Assembly: GCF_900199725.1 (NCBI RefSeq)
Contig: NZ_LT904902.1
Span: 56,083-120,082, forward strand
Direction: 5' to 3'
Length of the DNA: 64,000 nt
Origin: Cytobacillus massiliigabonensis
Lineage (GTDB): Bacteria; Bacillota; Bacilli; Bacillales; Cytobacillaceae
Part shown: piece by piece, positions 1-9,341 of the stretch
Layout of the letters: each line of letters begins with the position of its first letter
Position numbering within the stretch: position 1 is the stretch's first letter
Notes under the pieces: model-generated
What the model saw: the letters and a program-made list of their open reading frames with translations, nothing else
Told to the model about the DNA's origin: nothing
Database searches by the model: none
Position numbers and translations under genes: made by a program

Positions 1-451
1 CGGATAACCCGGCACCTCTTTCCTCAAGGATCCCGTCAGCAACATAATTGCTATGATTCCATGTTAGGCCAATTGAAGTAACACCTAATCTTAACAGCGT
101 TTTTAATTTCACCAAATCATTGCCTATTGCATCGCATCCTTCTAAAGTAAGAATGGCACCCATTTCATCCTCAGCTAAATTTTCGAGATCGAACTGAGTT
201 GTAATCACACGCAACTTTGGGAAAGGCAAGATTATCTTTTCATAAAAGAGCTCAATCATATATAATGCAGCGTTAAATCGCATTTCTGGATGGATGGACT
301 GAGGTATAAATATAGCAAAACACTGCACTTTTATTCCTCCCGATATCATCCCTATTAAAGTTACTTCAAGTTTTTCAGATTCGTTAAATTGAATGCTTGA
401 GTCCAAGAACATTTTGTAAAGCACGTCACAATGGGCATCAAATATCTTCAT
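1..451 (-). CDS. M19 family membrane dipeptidase, 5' part only
   Basis: The first 150 residues of a zinc dipeptidase of the renal dipeptidase (M19) family; the rest lies beyond position 1. The family hydrolyses dipeptides, including some with D-residues. The N-terminus carries the metal-binding HxD motif (H7, D9 in DAHCD), an EG pair at E104-G105 placed where the family has its bridging glutamate, and a WNHSN motif near residues 131-135. The ATG at 449-451 follows a GGAAGGGTG ribosome site. It lies downstream of spoVS but behind a terminator, so it probably has its own promoter. Family assignment is firm; the substrate is unknown. Confidence 0.85.
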   Translation of the reverse strand, partial: MKIFDAHCDVLYKMFLDSSIQFNESEKLEVTLIGMISGGIKVQCFAIFIPQSIHPEMRFNAALYMIELFYEKIILPFPKLRVITTQFDLENLAEDEMGAILTLEGCDAIGNDLVKLKTLLRLGVTSIGLTWNHSNYVADGILEERGAGLS

Positions 452-492
452 TGTTATTTTCACCCTTCCATCTATGTTAGAAGCTACTTATG

Positions 493-529
493 AAAAAAAG
501 AACCCGCTTGCTTTTTACGGCAAACAGGT
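493..529 (-). terminator. Rho-independent terminator after spoVS
   Basis: A 10-bp stem (502-511 with 520-529, two G-U pairs on the RNA) is followed on the minus strand by a T-rich tail at 493-500. It lies between spoVS and the dipeptidase gene. Confidence 0.7.
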
Positions 530-617
530 CATCATTAATTGGTTACAAAATATCCCTTTATTATTTAAGTAACTATTGGATCATTCCCGAGTAACATCAC
601 CAGCTGTCCTGCATAGT

Positions 618-878
618 TTACCTAGGTTCAACGATTAGTTTTATTGCGGTTCGTTCTTCCCCATCAATCTTTATATCTGTGAATGCCGGGATACAAATCA
701 AATCCACTCCGCTAGGCGCTACAAATCCTCTTGCAATTGCTACTGCCTTCACCGCCTGGTTTAATGCACCTGCACCAATCGCTTGGATTTCGGCACCGCC
801 TCTTTCACGCAGAACTCCTGCAAGCGCACCTGCTACAGAATTAGGATTAGATTTTGCTGAAACTTTTAATATTTCCAT
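618..878 (-). CDS. spoVS: Stage V sporulation protein S
   Basis: An 86-residue protein that matches SpoVS along its whole length (N-terminus MEILKVSAKSNP, then a compact alpha/beta Alba-like fold). SpoVS is needed for spore coat assembly and heat resistance in B. subtilis and also affects septation. The start is fixed by an AGGAGG site just upstream. It follows ymdB after a terminator and about 285 bp of non-coding sequence, so it has its own promoter there. The B. subtilis gene uses sigma-H; I could not place a convincing sigma-H promoter by eye. A terminator follows the gene. Confidence 0.95.
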   Translation of the reverse strand: MEILKVSAKSNPNSVAGALAGVLRERGGAEIQAIGAGALNQAVKAVAIARGFVAPSGVDLICIPAFTDIKIDGEERTAIKLIVEPR

Positions 879-1111
879 TCCTAGCTCCTCCTTGTTTTCC
901 CCTCCCGCGTGCCCATGACCTCTTCTTAGACAGCTTTGATCCCATTATCCCATTTTCGGTGTGATACTCCTTCACCAAGTATAGGGCGTGTTTATAAGAT
1001 AATGCCTTATCGGAAATGAACACGTCAGTATAAATCATTCCATTGCTACTATATTCAGTTCTTAAATCACATATTCCGGCTTGGACAAAATAAAGACATA
1101 ATTCATCTTAG
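879..1111. other. Non-coding spacer between ymdB terminator and spoVS
   Basis: No credible gene is seen here. A 63-codon open frame (847-1038, minus) overlaps the start of spoVS out of frame and has no family resemblance. The spacer must hold the spoVS promoter, but no clear -35/-10 pair could be fixed. Confidence 0.5.
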
Positions 1112-1157
1112 AAAAAAAGACTGCATCCGATTGCATAAATTGCTTTCGGATACAGTC
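1112..1157 (-). terminator. Rho-independent terminator after ymdB
   Basis: A 12-bp stem (1119-1130 with 1146-1157, one G-U pair) is followed on the minus strand by a run of T at 1112-1118. It starts a few bases past the ymdB stop codon. Confidence 0.85.
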
Positions 1158-1164
1158 TTTTCAC

Positions 1165-1962
1165 TTATGAAAAAAATGGATGATCATCATTAATCAATAT
1201 TCGATTGATTTTTTTTGCTTTTCCACTTGTTTTATCAATTTCAATTAATACTGCACTTAACTGCTTTCGTCCTTCTTTTGGCACCTCAAATCGAACAGGC
1301 AGGTTAGTTAAAAATCTTTTTAATACCGCATCTCTTTCAACACCTAATATCCCGTCATATGGTCCTGTCATGCCAACGTCTGTTAAATACGCTGTCCCTT
1401 CTGGCAAGATTCGATTATCAGCTGTTTGTACATGTGTATGTGTGCCCACAACTGCAGACACTCTCCCATCTAAGTACCAGCCCATCGCTTGCTTCTCGCT
1501 CGTAGCCTCTGCATGGAAATCCACAAAGATCATCGACGTTCTTTTTCTCGCTTCACGAATTAATTCGTCGGCTTTTTTGAATGGACAGTCGATAGAAGGC
1601 ATGAACGTTCTTCCTTGCAGACTAATAACCGCAATTTCCTCTGTATTAAATTTAAGATAAACAATTCCCTTTCCTGGATTCTCCTCAGGAAAGTTGGCTG
1701 GTCTTACTAAGTATTTAGCCTGATCAATAAATTCAAAAATTTCCTTATTATCCCATGTGTGGTTTCCTAGAGTCACTGCCTGTGCCCCTGCTTCTAAAAA
1801 TCCACGATAGATCTTTTCCGTTATCCCTTTACCGCCAGCCGCATTTTCACCATTAATTATCGTAATTTGCGGCCGGTATTTCTCTTTAAGCTTTGGGACA
1901 TATTCGGTAATCATCTCACGGCCTTGTGAACCGACAACATCCCCTACAAACATAATATTCAT
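1165..1962 (-). CDS. ymdB: YmdB metallophosphodiesterase (2',3'-cyclic nucleotide phosphodiesterase)
   Basis: A 265-residue cytoplasmic calcineurin-like phosphodiesterase of the YmdB/DR1281 family. Metal-binding motifs are visible in order: GDVVG (residues 7-11, with D8), NGENAAGG (37-44), a TLGNHTWDN motif near residue 70 and a VGTHTHVQTAD motif near residue 175. In B. subtilis YmdB hydrolyses 2',3'-cAMP in vitro and affects the switch between motility and biofilm, partly through RNA levels. It sits directly downstream of rny, as in B. subtilis, which fits a link to RNA turnover. Length is normal for the family. Confidence 0.95.
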   Translation of the reverse strand: MNIMFVGDVVGSQGREMITEYVPKLKEKYRPQITIINGENAAGGKGITEKIYRGFLEAGAQAVTLGNHTWDNKEIFEFIDQAKYLVRPANFPEENPGKGIVYLKFNTEEIAVISLQGRTFMPSIDCPFKKADELIREARKRTSMIFVDFHAEATSEKQAMGWYLDGRVSAVVGTHTHVQTADNRILPEGTAYLTDVGMTGPYDGILGVERDAVLKRFLTNLPVRFEVPKEGRKQLSAVLIEIDKTSGKAKKINRILINDDHPFFS

Positions 1963-2032
1963 TGTACTGCCCTTTCTTTATATGTATTTCTTCTATTCAT
2001 TTTATCACACTCTCTAGCATTCCACTCATCTC

Positions 2033-2064
2033 AAAAAAAAATAAAGCGATGCATTACGCATCGC
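2033..2064 (-). terminator. Rho-independent terminator after rny
   Basis: A perfect 7-bp GC-rich stem (2046-2052 with 2058-2064) with a 5-base loop, then a T-run at 2033-2040 on the minus strand. It begins directly after the rny stop codon and lies before ymdB, so some transcription of ymdB may come from readthrough or its own promoter. Confidence 0.8.
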
Positions 2065-2065
2065 C

Positions 2066-3634
2066 TTACTTCGCATATTCCACGGCCCTTGTTTCACGAA
2101 TAACCGTTACTTTAATATGTCCTGGATAATCAAGCTCTTCTTCAATCTTTTTACGAATATCTCTTGCTAGTCGATGTGCCTCTAGATCGTCGATTTGCTC
2201 AGGTTTTACTAAAATTCGAATTTCACGTCCTGCTTGAATAGCAAAAGACTTTTCAACACCATCATAAGATTCAGAAATCTCTTCAAGCTTCTCAAGACGG
2301 CGAATGTAATTTTCAAGTGTCTCTCTTCTCGCTCCAGGGCGTGCTGCTGATAATGCATCTGCTGCAGCAACAAGAACAGCAATAATTGATGTAGGTTCAG
2401 TATCTCCATGATGGGAAGCGATGCTGTTAATTACAATTGGGTGTTCTTTATACTTCGTAGCTAGCTCTACCCCAATTTCAACATGACTGCCTTCCACCTC
2501 ATGGTCAATCGCCTTACCGATATCATGCAGCAAGCCTGCACGGCGGGCTAATACTTCATCTTGACCAAGTTCCGCTGCTAGTAATCCTGACAGCTGTGCA
2601 ACTTCCATTGAGTGCTTAAGTACATTTTGACCATAGCTTGTCCGGAATTTAAGGCGTCCAAGAATTTTAATTAGATCTGGATGGAGACCATGAACACCAA
2701 CTTCAAAAGTTGTCTGTTCTCCTATTTCGCGGATATGCTCATCCACTTCACGGCGTGCTTTATCAACCATTTCTTCAATCCGTGCAGGATGAATTCGGCC
2801 ATCCTGTACAAGTTTATCTAAAGCTAAACGAGCAGTTTCACGGCGAATTGGATCAAAACCAGATAATATGACAGCCTCTGGTGTATCATCAATAATGAGA
2901 TCAATACCTGTTAAGGTTTCAAGCGTTCGAATGTTTCGGCCCTCACGTCCAATAATTCGACCCTTCATCTCATCATTCGGAAGGTTCACTACAGATACTG
3001 TTGTTTCAGCCACATGATCGGCAGCACAACGTTGGATTGCCAGTGACAAGATATCCTTTGCCTTCTTATCTGCTTCTTCTTTCGCACGAATTTCGCCCTC
3101 TTTTATCATTATCGCGACATCATGAGCCACTTCCTGCTCGACACGCTCCAAAATGATGGACTTCGCCTCTTCACGAGTTAAGCCCGAGATGCGTTCCAGC
3201 TCAGCTTTTTGTGCACGTACCATCTCGTCCACTTTGCTTTCCATCTCTTCAATATGCTGTTGTCTTTTGTTAAGAGAATCGTCCCTCTTCTCTAAAAGTG
3301 TTTCACGTTTATCTAACGTTTCATCTTTGCGATCTAGATTTTCTTCCTTTTGCAGTAAACGATTTTCTTGTTTTTGCAATTCATTTCTTCGATCACGAAT
3401 CTCACGCTCTGCCTCTGTTCGAAGCTTATGAATCTCATCCTTTGCTTCAATCAGAGCTTCTTTCTTTATTGCATCCGCTTCTCGCTTTGACTCTTCTAAA
3501 ATCTGCTCTGCAGCATCTTTAGCTCCTGCAACTTTTGCCTGAGCAATGGACTTACAAACAAAATAGCTAACAACCGCACCAACGAATAGGCCAAGCAAAC
3601 TGGAGATGATGATTGCTGTTAAAAGTTCCATCAT
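2066..3634 (-). CDS. rny: Ribonuclease Y
   Basis: A 522-residue membrane-anchored endoribonuclease that starts decay of many mRNAs. Domains in order: one N-terminal transmembrane helix (about residues 4-27), a long charged coiled coil (about 30-190), a KH RNA-binding domain ([15 protein letters not shown], from about 225) and an HD metal-dependent domain with the HDIGK motif near 370. Length equals the family norm. An AGGAGGTG site precedes two adjacent ATG codons; either could be used. A good sigma-A promoter lies at 3767-3795 and a terminator follows. In B. subtilis the enzyme scaffolds a degradosome-like network with PNPase and RNase J, both also encoded in this window. Confidence 0.97.
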   Translation of the reverse strand: MMELLTAIIISSLLGLFVGAVVSYFVCKSIAQAKVAGAKDAAEQILEESKREADAIKKEALIEAKDEIHKLRTEAEREIRDRRNELQKQENRLLQKEENLDRKDETLDKRETLLEKRDDSLNKRQQHIEEMESKVDEMVRAQKAELERISGLTREEAKSIILERVEQEVAHDVAIMIKEGEIRAKEEADKKAKDILSLAIQRCAADHVAETTVSVVNLPNDEMKGRIIGREGRNIRTLETLTGIDLIIDDTPEAVILSGFDPIRRETARLALDKLVQDGRIHPARIEEMVDKARREVDEHIREIGEQTTFEVGVHGLHPDLIKILGRLKFRTSYGQNVLKHSMEVAQLSGLLAAELGQDEVLARRAGLLHDIGKAIDHEVEGSHVEIGVELATKYKEHPIVINSIASHHGDTEPTSIIAVLVAAADALSAARPGARRETLENYIRRLEKLEEISESYDGVEKSFAIQAGREIRILVKPEQIDDLEAHRLARDIRKKIEEELDYPGHIKVTVIRETRAVEYAK

Positions 3635-3766
3635 TTCACCTCCTCTTGCTATGAACTTTTTGTGTTACGTCTTTAAAGTGTTGGCATGTACATTGAAAAA
3701 CAACATACAGCACTAAGGCTTTTCAACGTTTTCATATCATCATAAAATGTAAAATATACATTTTTA

Positions 3767-3795
3767 ATTGTAAAGCTGTGGTATTTCATTGTCAA
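3767..3795 (-). promoter_or_regulatory. Sigma-A promoter of rny
   Basis: On the minus strand TTGACA (3790-3795) and TACAAT (3767-3772) are separated by 17 bp, a near-consensus vegetative promoter. It lies downstream of the recA terminator and about 130 bp before the rny start. No binding motif is obvious in the leader (3635-3766). Confidence 0.75.
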
Positions 3796-3838
3796 GGCTT
3801 ACTCTGATAGACACACATGTTATTTACCTTCATTATGT

Positions 3839-3870
3839 AAAAAAAGCAAAGCTCACAGCTTTGCTTTTTT
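3839..3870 (-). terminator. Terminator after recA
   Basis: A perfect 8-bp stem (3846-3853 with 3857-3864) is flanked by A-run and T-run on both sides, so it reads as a terminator on either strand. It ends the recA transcript. Confidence 0.85.
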
Positions 3871-3880
3871 CGCCACACTA

Positions 3881-4921
3881 TTAATCAATTAGTTGAAATT
3901 CCTCTTGTTCATCATCACCGCTTACAACATGATCTCCATCAAGACCATAATGATCACGGATTTGCGTTTGAATTTGCTTGCGGACTTCAGGATTTTCTTT
4001 CAAGAACAGCTTAGCATTTTCCCGTCCTTGACCAACGCGCTCATCATTGAAGGAATACCATGAACCACTTTTTTGAACAATGTCCAGTTCAGAGCCTATA
4101 TCAATAATCTCGCCTTCTCTTGAAATCCCTTCACCATACATAATGTCAACCTCCGCTACACGGAATGGAGGTGCAACTTTATTTTTAACAACTTTAATTT
4201 TTGTTTTGTTACCAACAATATCTTGACCCTGCTTTATCGCTTCAGCACGGCGCACTTCAAGACGGATCGTTGAATAGAACTTCAACGCACGTCCGCCTGG
4301 AGTTGTCTCGGGATTTCCGAACATAACTCCAACCTTTTCACGAATTTGGTTTATGAAAATAGCAATTGTTTTTGATTTGTTGATTGCACCTGATAGTTTA
4401 CGAAGGGCTTGGGACATTAGGCGTGCTTGTAATCCAACATGCGAGTCTCCCATTTCTCCTTCAATTTCTGCTTTAGGCACGAGGGCTGCAACAGAGTCAA
4501 TGACTAGAATATCGACTGCACCGCTTCTCACAAGCGCTTCAGCAATTTCTAATGCCTGCTCTCCTGTATCTGGCTGTGAAAGCAATAATTCATCAATATT
4601 TACTCCCAGCTTCTGTGCATATACTGGATCGAGTGCGTGTTCAGCATCGATAAATGCAGCCTGTCCTCCAGCTGCCTGCACCTCCGCAATTGCGTGAAGT
4701 GCAACAGTTGTTTTACCTGAGCTTTCTGGTCCGTATGTTTCAATAATACGTCCTCTTGGATATCCGCCTACTCCAAGTGCTATATCTAGGGCAAGTGATC
4801 CGCTTGGAATTGTGGAAATTTTCCGGTCTGTTTGCTCTCCAAGCTTCATAATTGAACCTTTACCAAATTGCTTTTCTATTTGTTTTAACGCCATCTCCAG
4901 TGCAGCTTGACGATCACTCAT
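3881..4921 (-). CDS. recA: RecA recombinase
   Basis: A 346-residue RecA of normal length. Walker A GPESSGKT is at residues 64-71, Walker B ([10 protein letters not shown]) near 145, and the L2 loop region with NQIREKVG...[10 protein letters not shown] follows. The C-terminal tail is acidic as usual. It forms the ATP-dependent filament for homologous recombination, natural transformation and LexA self-cleavage in the SOS response. Upstream are a sigma-A promoter (4986-5014) and a LexA-type SOS box (5024-5037), so damage induction is expected. cinA lies upstream, as in other competent bacilli. Confidence 0.98.
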   Translation of the reverse strand: MSDRQAALEMALKQIEKQFGKGSIMKLGEQTDRKISTIPSGSLALDIALGVGGYPRGRIIETYGPESSGKTTVALHAIAEVQAAGGQAAFIDAEHALDPVYAQKLGVNIDELLLSQPDTGEQALEIAEALVRSGAVDILVIDSVAALVPKAEIEGEMGDSHVGLQARLMSQALRKLSGAINKSKTIAIFINQIREKVGVMFGNPETTPGGRALKFYSTIRLEVRRAEAIKQGQDIVGNKTKIKVVKNKVAPPFRVAEVDIMYGEGISREGEIIDIGSELDIVQKSGSWYSFNDERVGQGRENAKLFLKENPEVRKQIQTQIRDHYGLDGDHVVSGDDEQEEFQLID

Positions 4922-4985
4922 TCATACTTCCTCCTCTTCAACATTCAAAAAGTTTAAGTTTTGCTCTCGTTCAAAACCTAACTCT

Positions 4986-5014
4986 ACTATAACCGTTTTC
5001 TTGCCTTTTGTCGA
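4986..5014 (-). promoter_or_regulatory. Sigma-A promoter of recA
   Basis: On the minus strand TCGACA (5009-5014) and TATAGT (4986-4991) are 17 bp apart, upstream of a GAGGAGG ribosome site. The SOS box lies immediately upstream of the -35 element. Confidence 0.7.
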
Positions 5015-5023
5015 GCAAAAACG

Positions 5024-5037
5024 CGAACATCTATTCT
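5024..5037 (-). promoter_or_regulatory. LexA (DinR) SOS box upstream of recA
   Basis: The minus-strand sequence AGAATAGATGTTCG fits the Gram-positive SOS box CGAAC-N4-GTTCG with two mismatches in the left half. It sits 9 bp upstream of the recA -35 element, where LexA would hinder polymerase. Confidence 0.7.
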
Positions 5038-5143
5038 TCTTTTTTCATTGCCTGTTTTATACTTATAATAATAGAATTGCAGGAGAGAAATGATAATTTC
5101 ATAGAATTTCCCTATTAAAAAATACGTAATGCAATTTTATAAT

Positions 5144-5177
5144 AAAAAAATCAGAATGCATTAGTTGGCATTCTGAT
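5144..5177 (-). terminator. Terminator overlapping the cinA stop codon
   Basis: A perfect 10-bp stem (5150-5159 with 5168-5177) followed on the minus strand by a T-run at 5144-5150. The cinA stop codon (5161-5163) lies in the loop, so the last codons form half of the hairpin. It insulates recA from cinA transcription in part. Confidence 0.8.
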
Positions 5178-6414
5178 TTCCATTTAATTTTTTTATTAAA
5201 AAATGACATGCGTATTTAACACTTCTTACACGGATGCCCTCTCTTGTTCCGCCCAAGTTTAGCTTTTCAACTTGAACGGGCTGATCTTTTATCGAAATAC
5301 CGATGTATACAGTTCCGACCGGCTTTCCTTCTAATTCATCCGGACCCGCAACACCTGTAAAACTAATGCCAATATCTGCATTCATTAAGGAAGCAACGTT
5401 TTTAGCTAACTCACGAGCACATTGCTCGCTCACAACCCCATTTTCAGCAATAGTTTGTTTCTGTACGTTTAGCACATTTTCTTTTACTTCACTTGTATAA
5501 CAAACAACTCCGCCTTTAAGAAGCTCACCAGCGCCAGGGACCGTTGTAAACTCCTGCTGGAACATTCCTCCTGTTAAACTCTCGGCGCATGCAATTGTCA
5601 GCCTCTTTTCCTTAATTCGTTTAATTAACTCATGCATTAAGGATGTTTCATCATATCCATAGAAATATTCACTGACTCGGGAAAGGATTTCATTTTCAGT
5701 CACATCCAAAAGTCTTAAAGCCGTATCCATTTGTTTATGTTTTGCTGTTAAACGAAGGGTTACTTCTCCATCAGATGCGAGCGGTGCAATCGTTGGATTC
5801 GTCTGGGCATCAATTAAATCTTCTATTTCTGTTTCGAGCATCGCTTCTCCAATCCCGAAAAATCTTAATACACGCGAAAGAATCACATCTTCCTCTTGAA
5901 GTAAGGATCTTAATGCTGGGTAGCCATATTTCAAAAACATTGGCTCCATTTCTTTCGGCGGTCCAGGAAGAAGCATATAGATATGTTTTTTTCCGTCAAG
6001 TAGCATACCTGGAGCCATCCCATGATCATTCGGCAAGATATGTGAATCTTCCAAAACAATTGCCTGTTTTTTATTATTTTCTGTCATTGTTCGGTTCGTT
6101 CGTTCAAAAAAAAGTTCAATCGACTGGAGAGCCTCATTATTCATAATCAGCCTTTTATTAACATGCTTTGCGATCGTTTCCTTCGTTAAATCATCTTTTG
6201 TAGGTCCCAATCCTCCTGTGAAAATAAGAAGATCTGAACGTTCTTCTGCAATTTTAATCACTGCTTTAAGGCGATCTGGGTTATCACCAACACATGTATG
6301 ATAATAAACATTAATTCCCAAATCGGCAAGCTGCCTAGACAAAAAACGCGCATTTGTATTAACAATTTGCCCAAGCAATAGTTCGGAACCGACTGCAATT
6401 ATTTCTGCATTCAT
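5161..6414 (-). CDS. cinA: CinA, competence/damage-inducible protein with NMN deamidase domain
   Basis: A 417-residue two-domain CinA. The N-terminal half (about 1-170) is the molybdopterin-binding-like COG1058 domain ([10 protein letters not shown] at 7-16, then [11 protein letters not shown]). The C-terminal part (about 255-410) is the PncC-type nicotinamide mononucleotide amidohydrolase domain with ACAESLTGG and GVAGPD motifs. Family members recycle pyridine nucleotides, and the N-terminal domain acts on ADP-ribose in some. In B. subtilis and streptococci cinA is co-transcribed with recA during competence; here a terminator separates the two, so co-transcription would need readthrough. Confidence 0.95.
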   Translation of the reverse strand: MNAEIIAVGSELLLGQIVNTNARFLSRQLADLGINVYYHTCVGDNPDRLKAVIKIAEERSDLLIFTGGLGPTKDDLTKETIAKHVNKRLIMNNEALQSIELFFERTNRTMTENNKKQAIVLEDSHILPNDHGMAPGMLLDGKKHIYMLLPGPPKEMEPMFLKYGYPALRSLLQEEDVILSRVLRFFGIGEAMLETEIEDLIDAQTNPTIAPLASDGEVTLRLTAKHKQMDTALRLLDVTENEILSRVSEYFYGYDETSLMHELIKRIKEKRLTIACAESLTGGMFQQEFTTVPGAGELLKGGVVCYTSEVKENVLNVQKQTIAENGVVSEQCARELAKNVASLMNADIGISFTGVAGPDELEGKPVGTVYIGISIKDQPVQVEKLNLGGTREGIRVRSVKYACHFLIKKLNGNQNAN

Positions 6415-6456
6415 GTAAACGCCACCTTGTTTATATAGGATGATAGAAGAAAATGA

Positions 6457-7035
6457 TTATTTAGAATTGATAAAGGCTCCTTTATTCTTGGCAAAATAGT
6501 CCCAGCCAGACCAGATCGTAAAGACTAGCGCTATCCAAAGAGCAATGTCGTCAAAAGGAATCGAAATCATTTCAAAAATAATATTATGCAGCAATAAAGC
6601 AGATATAGCGACAATTTGCGTCCATGTTTTAATTTTCCCTAATTGATTAGCTGCAACAACTTCTCCTCCGCCAGCAAGTATAAGCCGTAAACCAGTAACA
6701 GCAAATTCTCGGCTAATAATAATGATAACAATCCAAGAAGGAGCGTAGCCAAGCTCAACTAAAACAATTAAGGCCGCAGAAACCAGCAGTTTGTCAGCAA
6801 GCGGGTCAAGAAACTTCCCTAAGTTCGTGACTAGATTATACTTCCTTGCAAAATGTCCATCCACCCAATCGGTTGCTGATGCAACTATAAAAATAAGCGC
6901 ACCTACTAAATGAGTAACAGGAAGCGTAGCTCCTAGTAATGAAAGCTCTCCCCATGAAAATGGAACAAGCATAACAATTAAAAATAACGGGATTAAAAAA
7001 ATTCGAGATATAGTAATTTTATTAGGCAAATTCAT
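6457..7035 (-). CDS. pgsA: Phosphatidylglycerophosphate synthase
   Basis: CDP-diacylglycerol--glycerol-3-phosphate 3-phosphatidyltransferase, 192 residues, an integral membrane enzyme. It makes phosphatidylglycerol phosphate, the committed step to phosphatidylglycerol and cardiolipin. The CDP-alcohol phosphatidyltransferase signature is complete: D56, D59-G60, A63-R64, G73, D77 and D81. Several hydrophobic helices surround it (about 8-28, 33-52, 87-105, 135-152). Its substrate CDP-diacylglycerol comes from CdsA, also encoded in this window (52085-52873). Only 42 bp separate it from cinA, so the genes may be co-transcribed from ymfM onward. Confidence 0.96.
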   Translation of the reverse strand: MNLPNKITISRIFLIPLFLIVMLVPFSWGELSLLGATLPVTHLVGALIFIVASATDWVDGHFARKYNLVTNLGKFLDPLADKLLVSAALIVLVELGYAPSWIVIIIISREFAVTGLRLILAGGGEVVAANQLGKIKTWTQIVAISALLLHNIIFEMISIPFDDIALWIALVFTIWSGWDYFAKNKGAFINSK

Positions 7036-7086
7036 GATTGTACCTCCAATATAGTAATAACGCGAAAAATAGTCATCAGACGATGA

Positions 7087-8001
7087 CTATTCGTTGGTCG
7101 GCAAGTAGCGAATGGTTATATTCTGCGTAACCGATTGAGTCGGAGGAATAGCATACTCAACTTTTTCATCATTTACATAGATTTCTGTTTCAGTTGATTT
7201 ACCAATGACTAAAACAGCTTCAATTTCCTTAGAAAAATCTATTACCTGACTTTCATTTTCGCCCTTTTTCAGCGTCCCAGAAAAAAAGGATGTTCCTTTC
7301 CCATTTAAAATATTGACCCATGTTTCTCCAGTAGAAACTACCTTTAATTCAAACCGGTCAGTATTTTTCAATTCATATACAGTTTTTTTGCCGCTAGATT
7401 CGACAGCAGTGACCTCTTGTTTTGGAGCTTCAGTCTCCTCCTCAACGGTATCGTCTTCAGTCGTCTGATCTTCCGGCTTTGTTGAATCTTCATTGGAATC
7501 CTGTTCCGTATCTTTTTCAGTATCTTTAGCAAAATCATCTGATTCCTCTATACGAACAGGTTCCTTTCCGCCGCTATCAACGGGTTCTTTCGAATTTCCC
7601 CCATCATTCGACTTTTGAAAAAAAGTATACGCGACAGCCAGAGCCCCGATAACAAAAATAGTAATTAAAATTTTTGGAAGCATATCAAAAACTTTTGACC
7701 TTCCTGTAGATACATTTTGCCTTGTTTGGACTCGTGAAAGCTTTTCTGGAATATCTTCATTGATCGTAGAAGGGATATCACTTTTAAATTGTTCAAAGAG
7801 TTCTTCCGGTTCAATTCCAACTGCTTCAGCATACTGTTTAATAAACGCCCTTACATAAAATTTCCCAGGCATCATACTGTAATTTCCTTCTTCAATACCA
7901 ATTAAATATCGCTTTTGAATCTTAGTTACTGCTTGCAGATCATCAAGACTCATGTCCTTTGCCAATCGAGCTTCTTTCAGTCGATTTCCGAGTTCTGTCA
8001 A
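7087..8001 (-). CDS. ymfM: RodZ-like helix-turn-helix membrane protein YmfM
   Basis: A 304-residue protein with a Cro/CI-type helix-turn-helix in the cytoplasmic N-terminus (about 6-66), one transmembrane helix (about 107-128), a long acidic linker rich in E, D, S and T (about 130-195) and a C-terminal extracytoplasmic DUF4115-like beta domain (about 215-300). This layout is that of RodZ, which links MreB filaments to the cell-wall elongation machinery. B. subtilis ymfM holds the same place before pgsA. The linker is low-complexity and probably unstructured. Confidence 0.9.
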   Translation of the reverse strand: MTELGNRLKEARLAKDMSLDDLQAVTKIQKRYLIGIEEGNYSMMPGKFYVRAFIKQYAEAVGIEPEELFEQFKSDIPSTINEDIPEKLSRVQTRQNVSTGRSKVFDMLPKILITIFVIGALAVAYTFFQKSNDGGNSKEPVDSGGKEPVRIEESDDFAKDTEKDTEQDSNEDSTKPEDQTTEDDTVEEETEAPKQEVTAVESSGKKTVYELKNTDRFELKVVSTGETWVNILNGKGTSFFSGTLKKGENESQVIDFSKEIEAVLVIGKSTETEIYVNDEKVEYAIPPTQSVTQNITIRYLPTNE

Positions 8002-8023
8002 TTTACAACACCTTCCAACTCAC

Positions 8024-8815
8024 TTAAAAATCAAATCCGCCAAATTCAGAATCAGAAAACATCTTGCTTTTATTAACGATGTCATATTTTATTTCTTCTT
8101 CTGGATCATGACGAAGCTCAATAATATAATCGAAGTCATCGATTGAATATTGAGTATTTTCCACAAAAATATCTGGATGCTCAACCACTTTTATTGCGGG
8201 GAGACTCATAATTTCACGGACTAGCTGCCAATGCTTCTCATTCGCTCTTCTCGATGAAACAATCCCATCGATAATAAATAGATTGTTTTCATTGTATTCA
8301 TCATGAATAAGCTGATTGCGAATCGTTTGTTTTAAAAGAGTTGAAGAAACAAATAACCATCGCTTATTTGCGCAAACACTTGAAGCAACAATTGATTCTG
8401 TTTTTCCAACTCGCGGCATACCACGTATTCCTATTAGCTTGTGCCCTTCTTGCTTAAATAATTCTGCCATAAAATCAACTAATAATCCAAGCTCGTCCCT
8501 TACAAACCTAAAAGTTTTCTTATCATCAGCATCCTGTTGTATGTATCTCCCATGACGGACGGCTAACCGGTCCCTTAATTTCGGAACACGCAGTTTTATT
8601 AGTTTTATTGTATCCATCGTATGTAAAATTGACTCTAACCGAACAATTTGTTCATAGTTTTCCGCTAAAATTAACAGGCCTCTTCGACCCTGTTCCACAC
8701 CATTAATCGTTACAATATTAATCGAAAGCATTCCGAGAAGGGAAGAAATATCACCAAGCAACCCCGGACGGTTCTTTGTTATTTCATATTCTAAATACCA
8801 TTCTGTTTTATTCAT
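8024..8815 (-). CDS. ymfK: DUF3388 protein YmfK
   Basis: A 263-residue conserved protein of unknown biochemical role. The N-terminal 75 residues resemble an ACT-type regulatory fold (YEITKNRPGLLGDISSLLG, then a GVEQGRRGLLILAEN segment). The central part has GIRGMPRVGKTES, which looks like a P-loop (G-x4-GKT/S; consensus-like near residue 130), and a predicted Walker B-like strand NNLFIIDGIV. This suggests a nucleotide-binding protein, but no function is established to my knowledge. It has a good AGGAGG site and lies upstream of ymfM in the usual Bacillus order. Confidence 0.85.
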   Translation of the reverse strand: MNKTEWYLEYEITKNRPGLLGDISSLLGMLSINIVTINGVEQGRRGLLILAENYEQIVRLESILHTMDTIKLIKLRVPKLRDRLAVRHGRYIQQDADDKKTFRFVRDELGLLVDFMAELFKQEGHKLIGIRGMPRVGKTESIVASSVCANKRWLFVSSTLLKQTIRNQLIHDEYNENNLFIIDGIVSSRRANEKHWQLVREIMSLPAIKVVEHPDIFVENTQYSIDDFDYIIELRHDPEEEIKYDIVNKSKMFSDSEFGGFDF

Positions 8816-8937
8816 AAAAGACCTCCTTTATCCGTTGCCAATCGATTTTTCTTACCTTCTATATCATAAATGATTTCATTAAAAGATGAAAGGATAAACC
8901 TATGCAAAAATTGCCATTGATCATTTTTCAAAAAATT

Positions 8938-8967
8938 AAAAAAGAGAGGAGCATGCCTCTCTTTTTT
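8938..8967 (-). terminator. Terminator after ymfJ
   Basis: A perfect 12-bp stem made of six A-T and six mixed pairs (8938-8949 with 8956-8967), ending in a T-run on the minus strand. It separates ymfJ from ymfK. Confidence 0.85.
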
Positions 8968-8973
8968 AAACGA

Positions 8974-9234
8974 TTATTTTTGTGTGCCATTATCTTCTAC
9001 AAGCTTTACCATCATACTCGCAATCGCTTGCTGTTCATCCTTACTTGCAACTGACCAAAGATCAGCGAGGATTTTTTCTTGTTCATTTTTTGGCTCCACT
9101 TGCTTTGCTAAGTAGTCGCCAATTTGATAGGCAAGGTTATTAACCGTGTCTTTATTCATCCCTTGCTGCTGTCCCTGATCAAGACGATCACCAAGGAAAT
9201 CTTTCCACTGCTGCCAATTATCAAGTACAGACAT
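8974..9234 (-). CDS. ymfJ: DUF3243 protein YmfJ
   Basis: An 86-residue soluble protein of the DUF3243 family (MSVLDNWQQWKDFLGDRL N-terminus), small, acidic and rich in Q. Its function is unknown; a B. subtilis relative is reported as a small conserved cytoplasmic protein. The start at 9234 was chosen over an in-frame ATG at 9258 because GAAGGAGGA lies 8 bases before it and because family members begin with MSVL. A hairpin-forming TGTACA palindrome lies in its leader at 9262-9277. Confidence 0.88.
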   Translation of the reverse strand: MSVLDNWQQWKDFLGDRLDQGQQQGMNKDTVNNLAYQIGDYLAKQVEPKNEQEKILADLWSVASKDEQQAIASMMVKLVEDNGTQK

Positions 9235-9341
9235 GATATTATCCTCCTTCATAAACAATGTTGTACACCATTGTACATTGTTATTTTGGATATCGGAAAG
9301 ACAAAATATGCATGTTATTTATTGACTTTTCATTGAACAAT

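Noticed and set aside
963..975. Possible sigma-H promoter of spoVS (AAGGAGTAT on the minus strand)
   Set aside because: Only the -35-like part matches; no GAAT-type -10 at the needed spacing.
847..1038. 63-codon open frame upstream of spoVS
   Set aside because: Overlaps the spoVS start out of frame, no ribosome site at a good distance, no family resemblance; it lies where the spoVS promoter should be.
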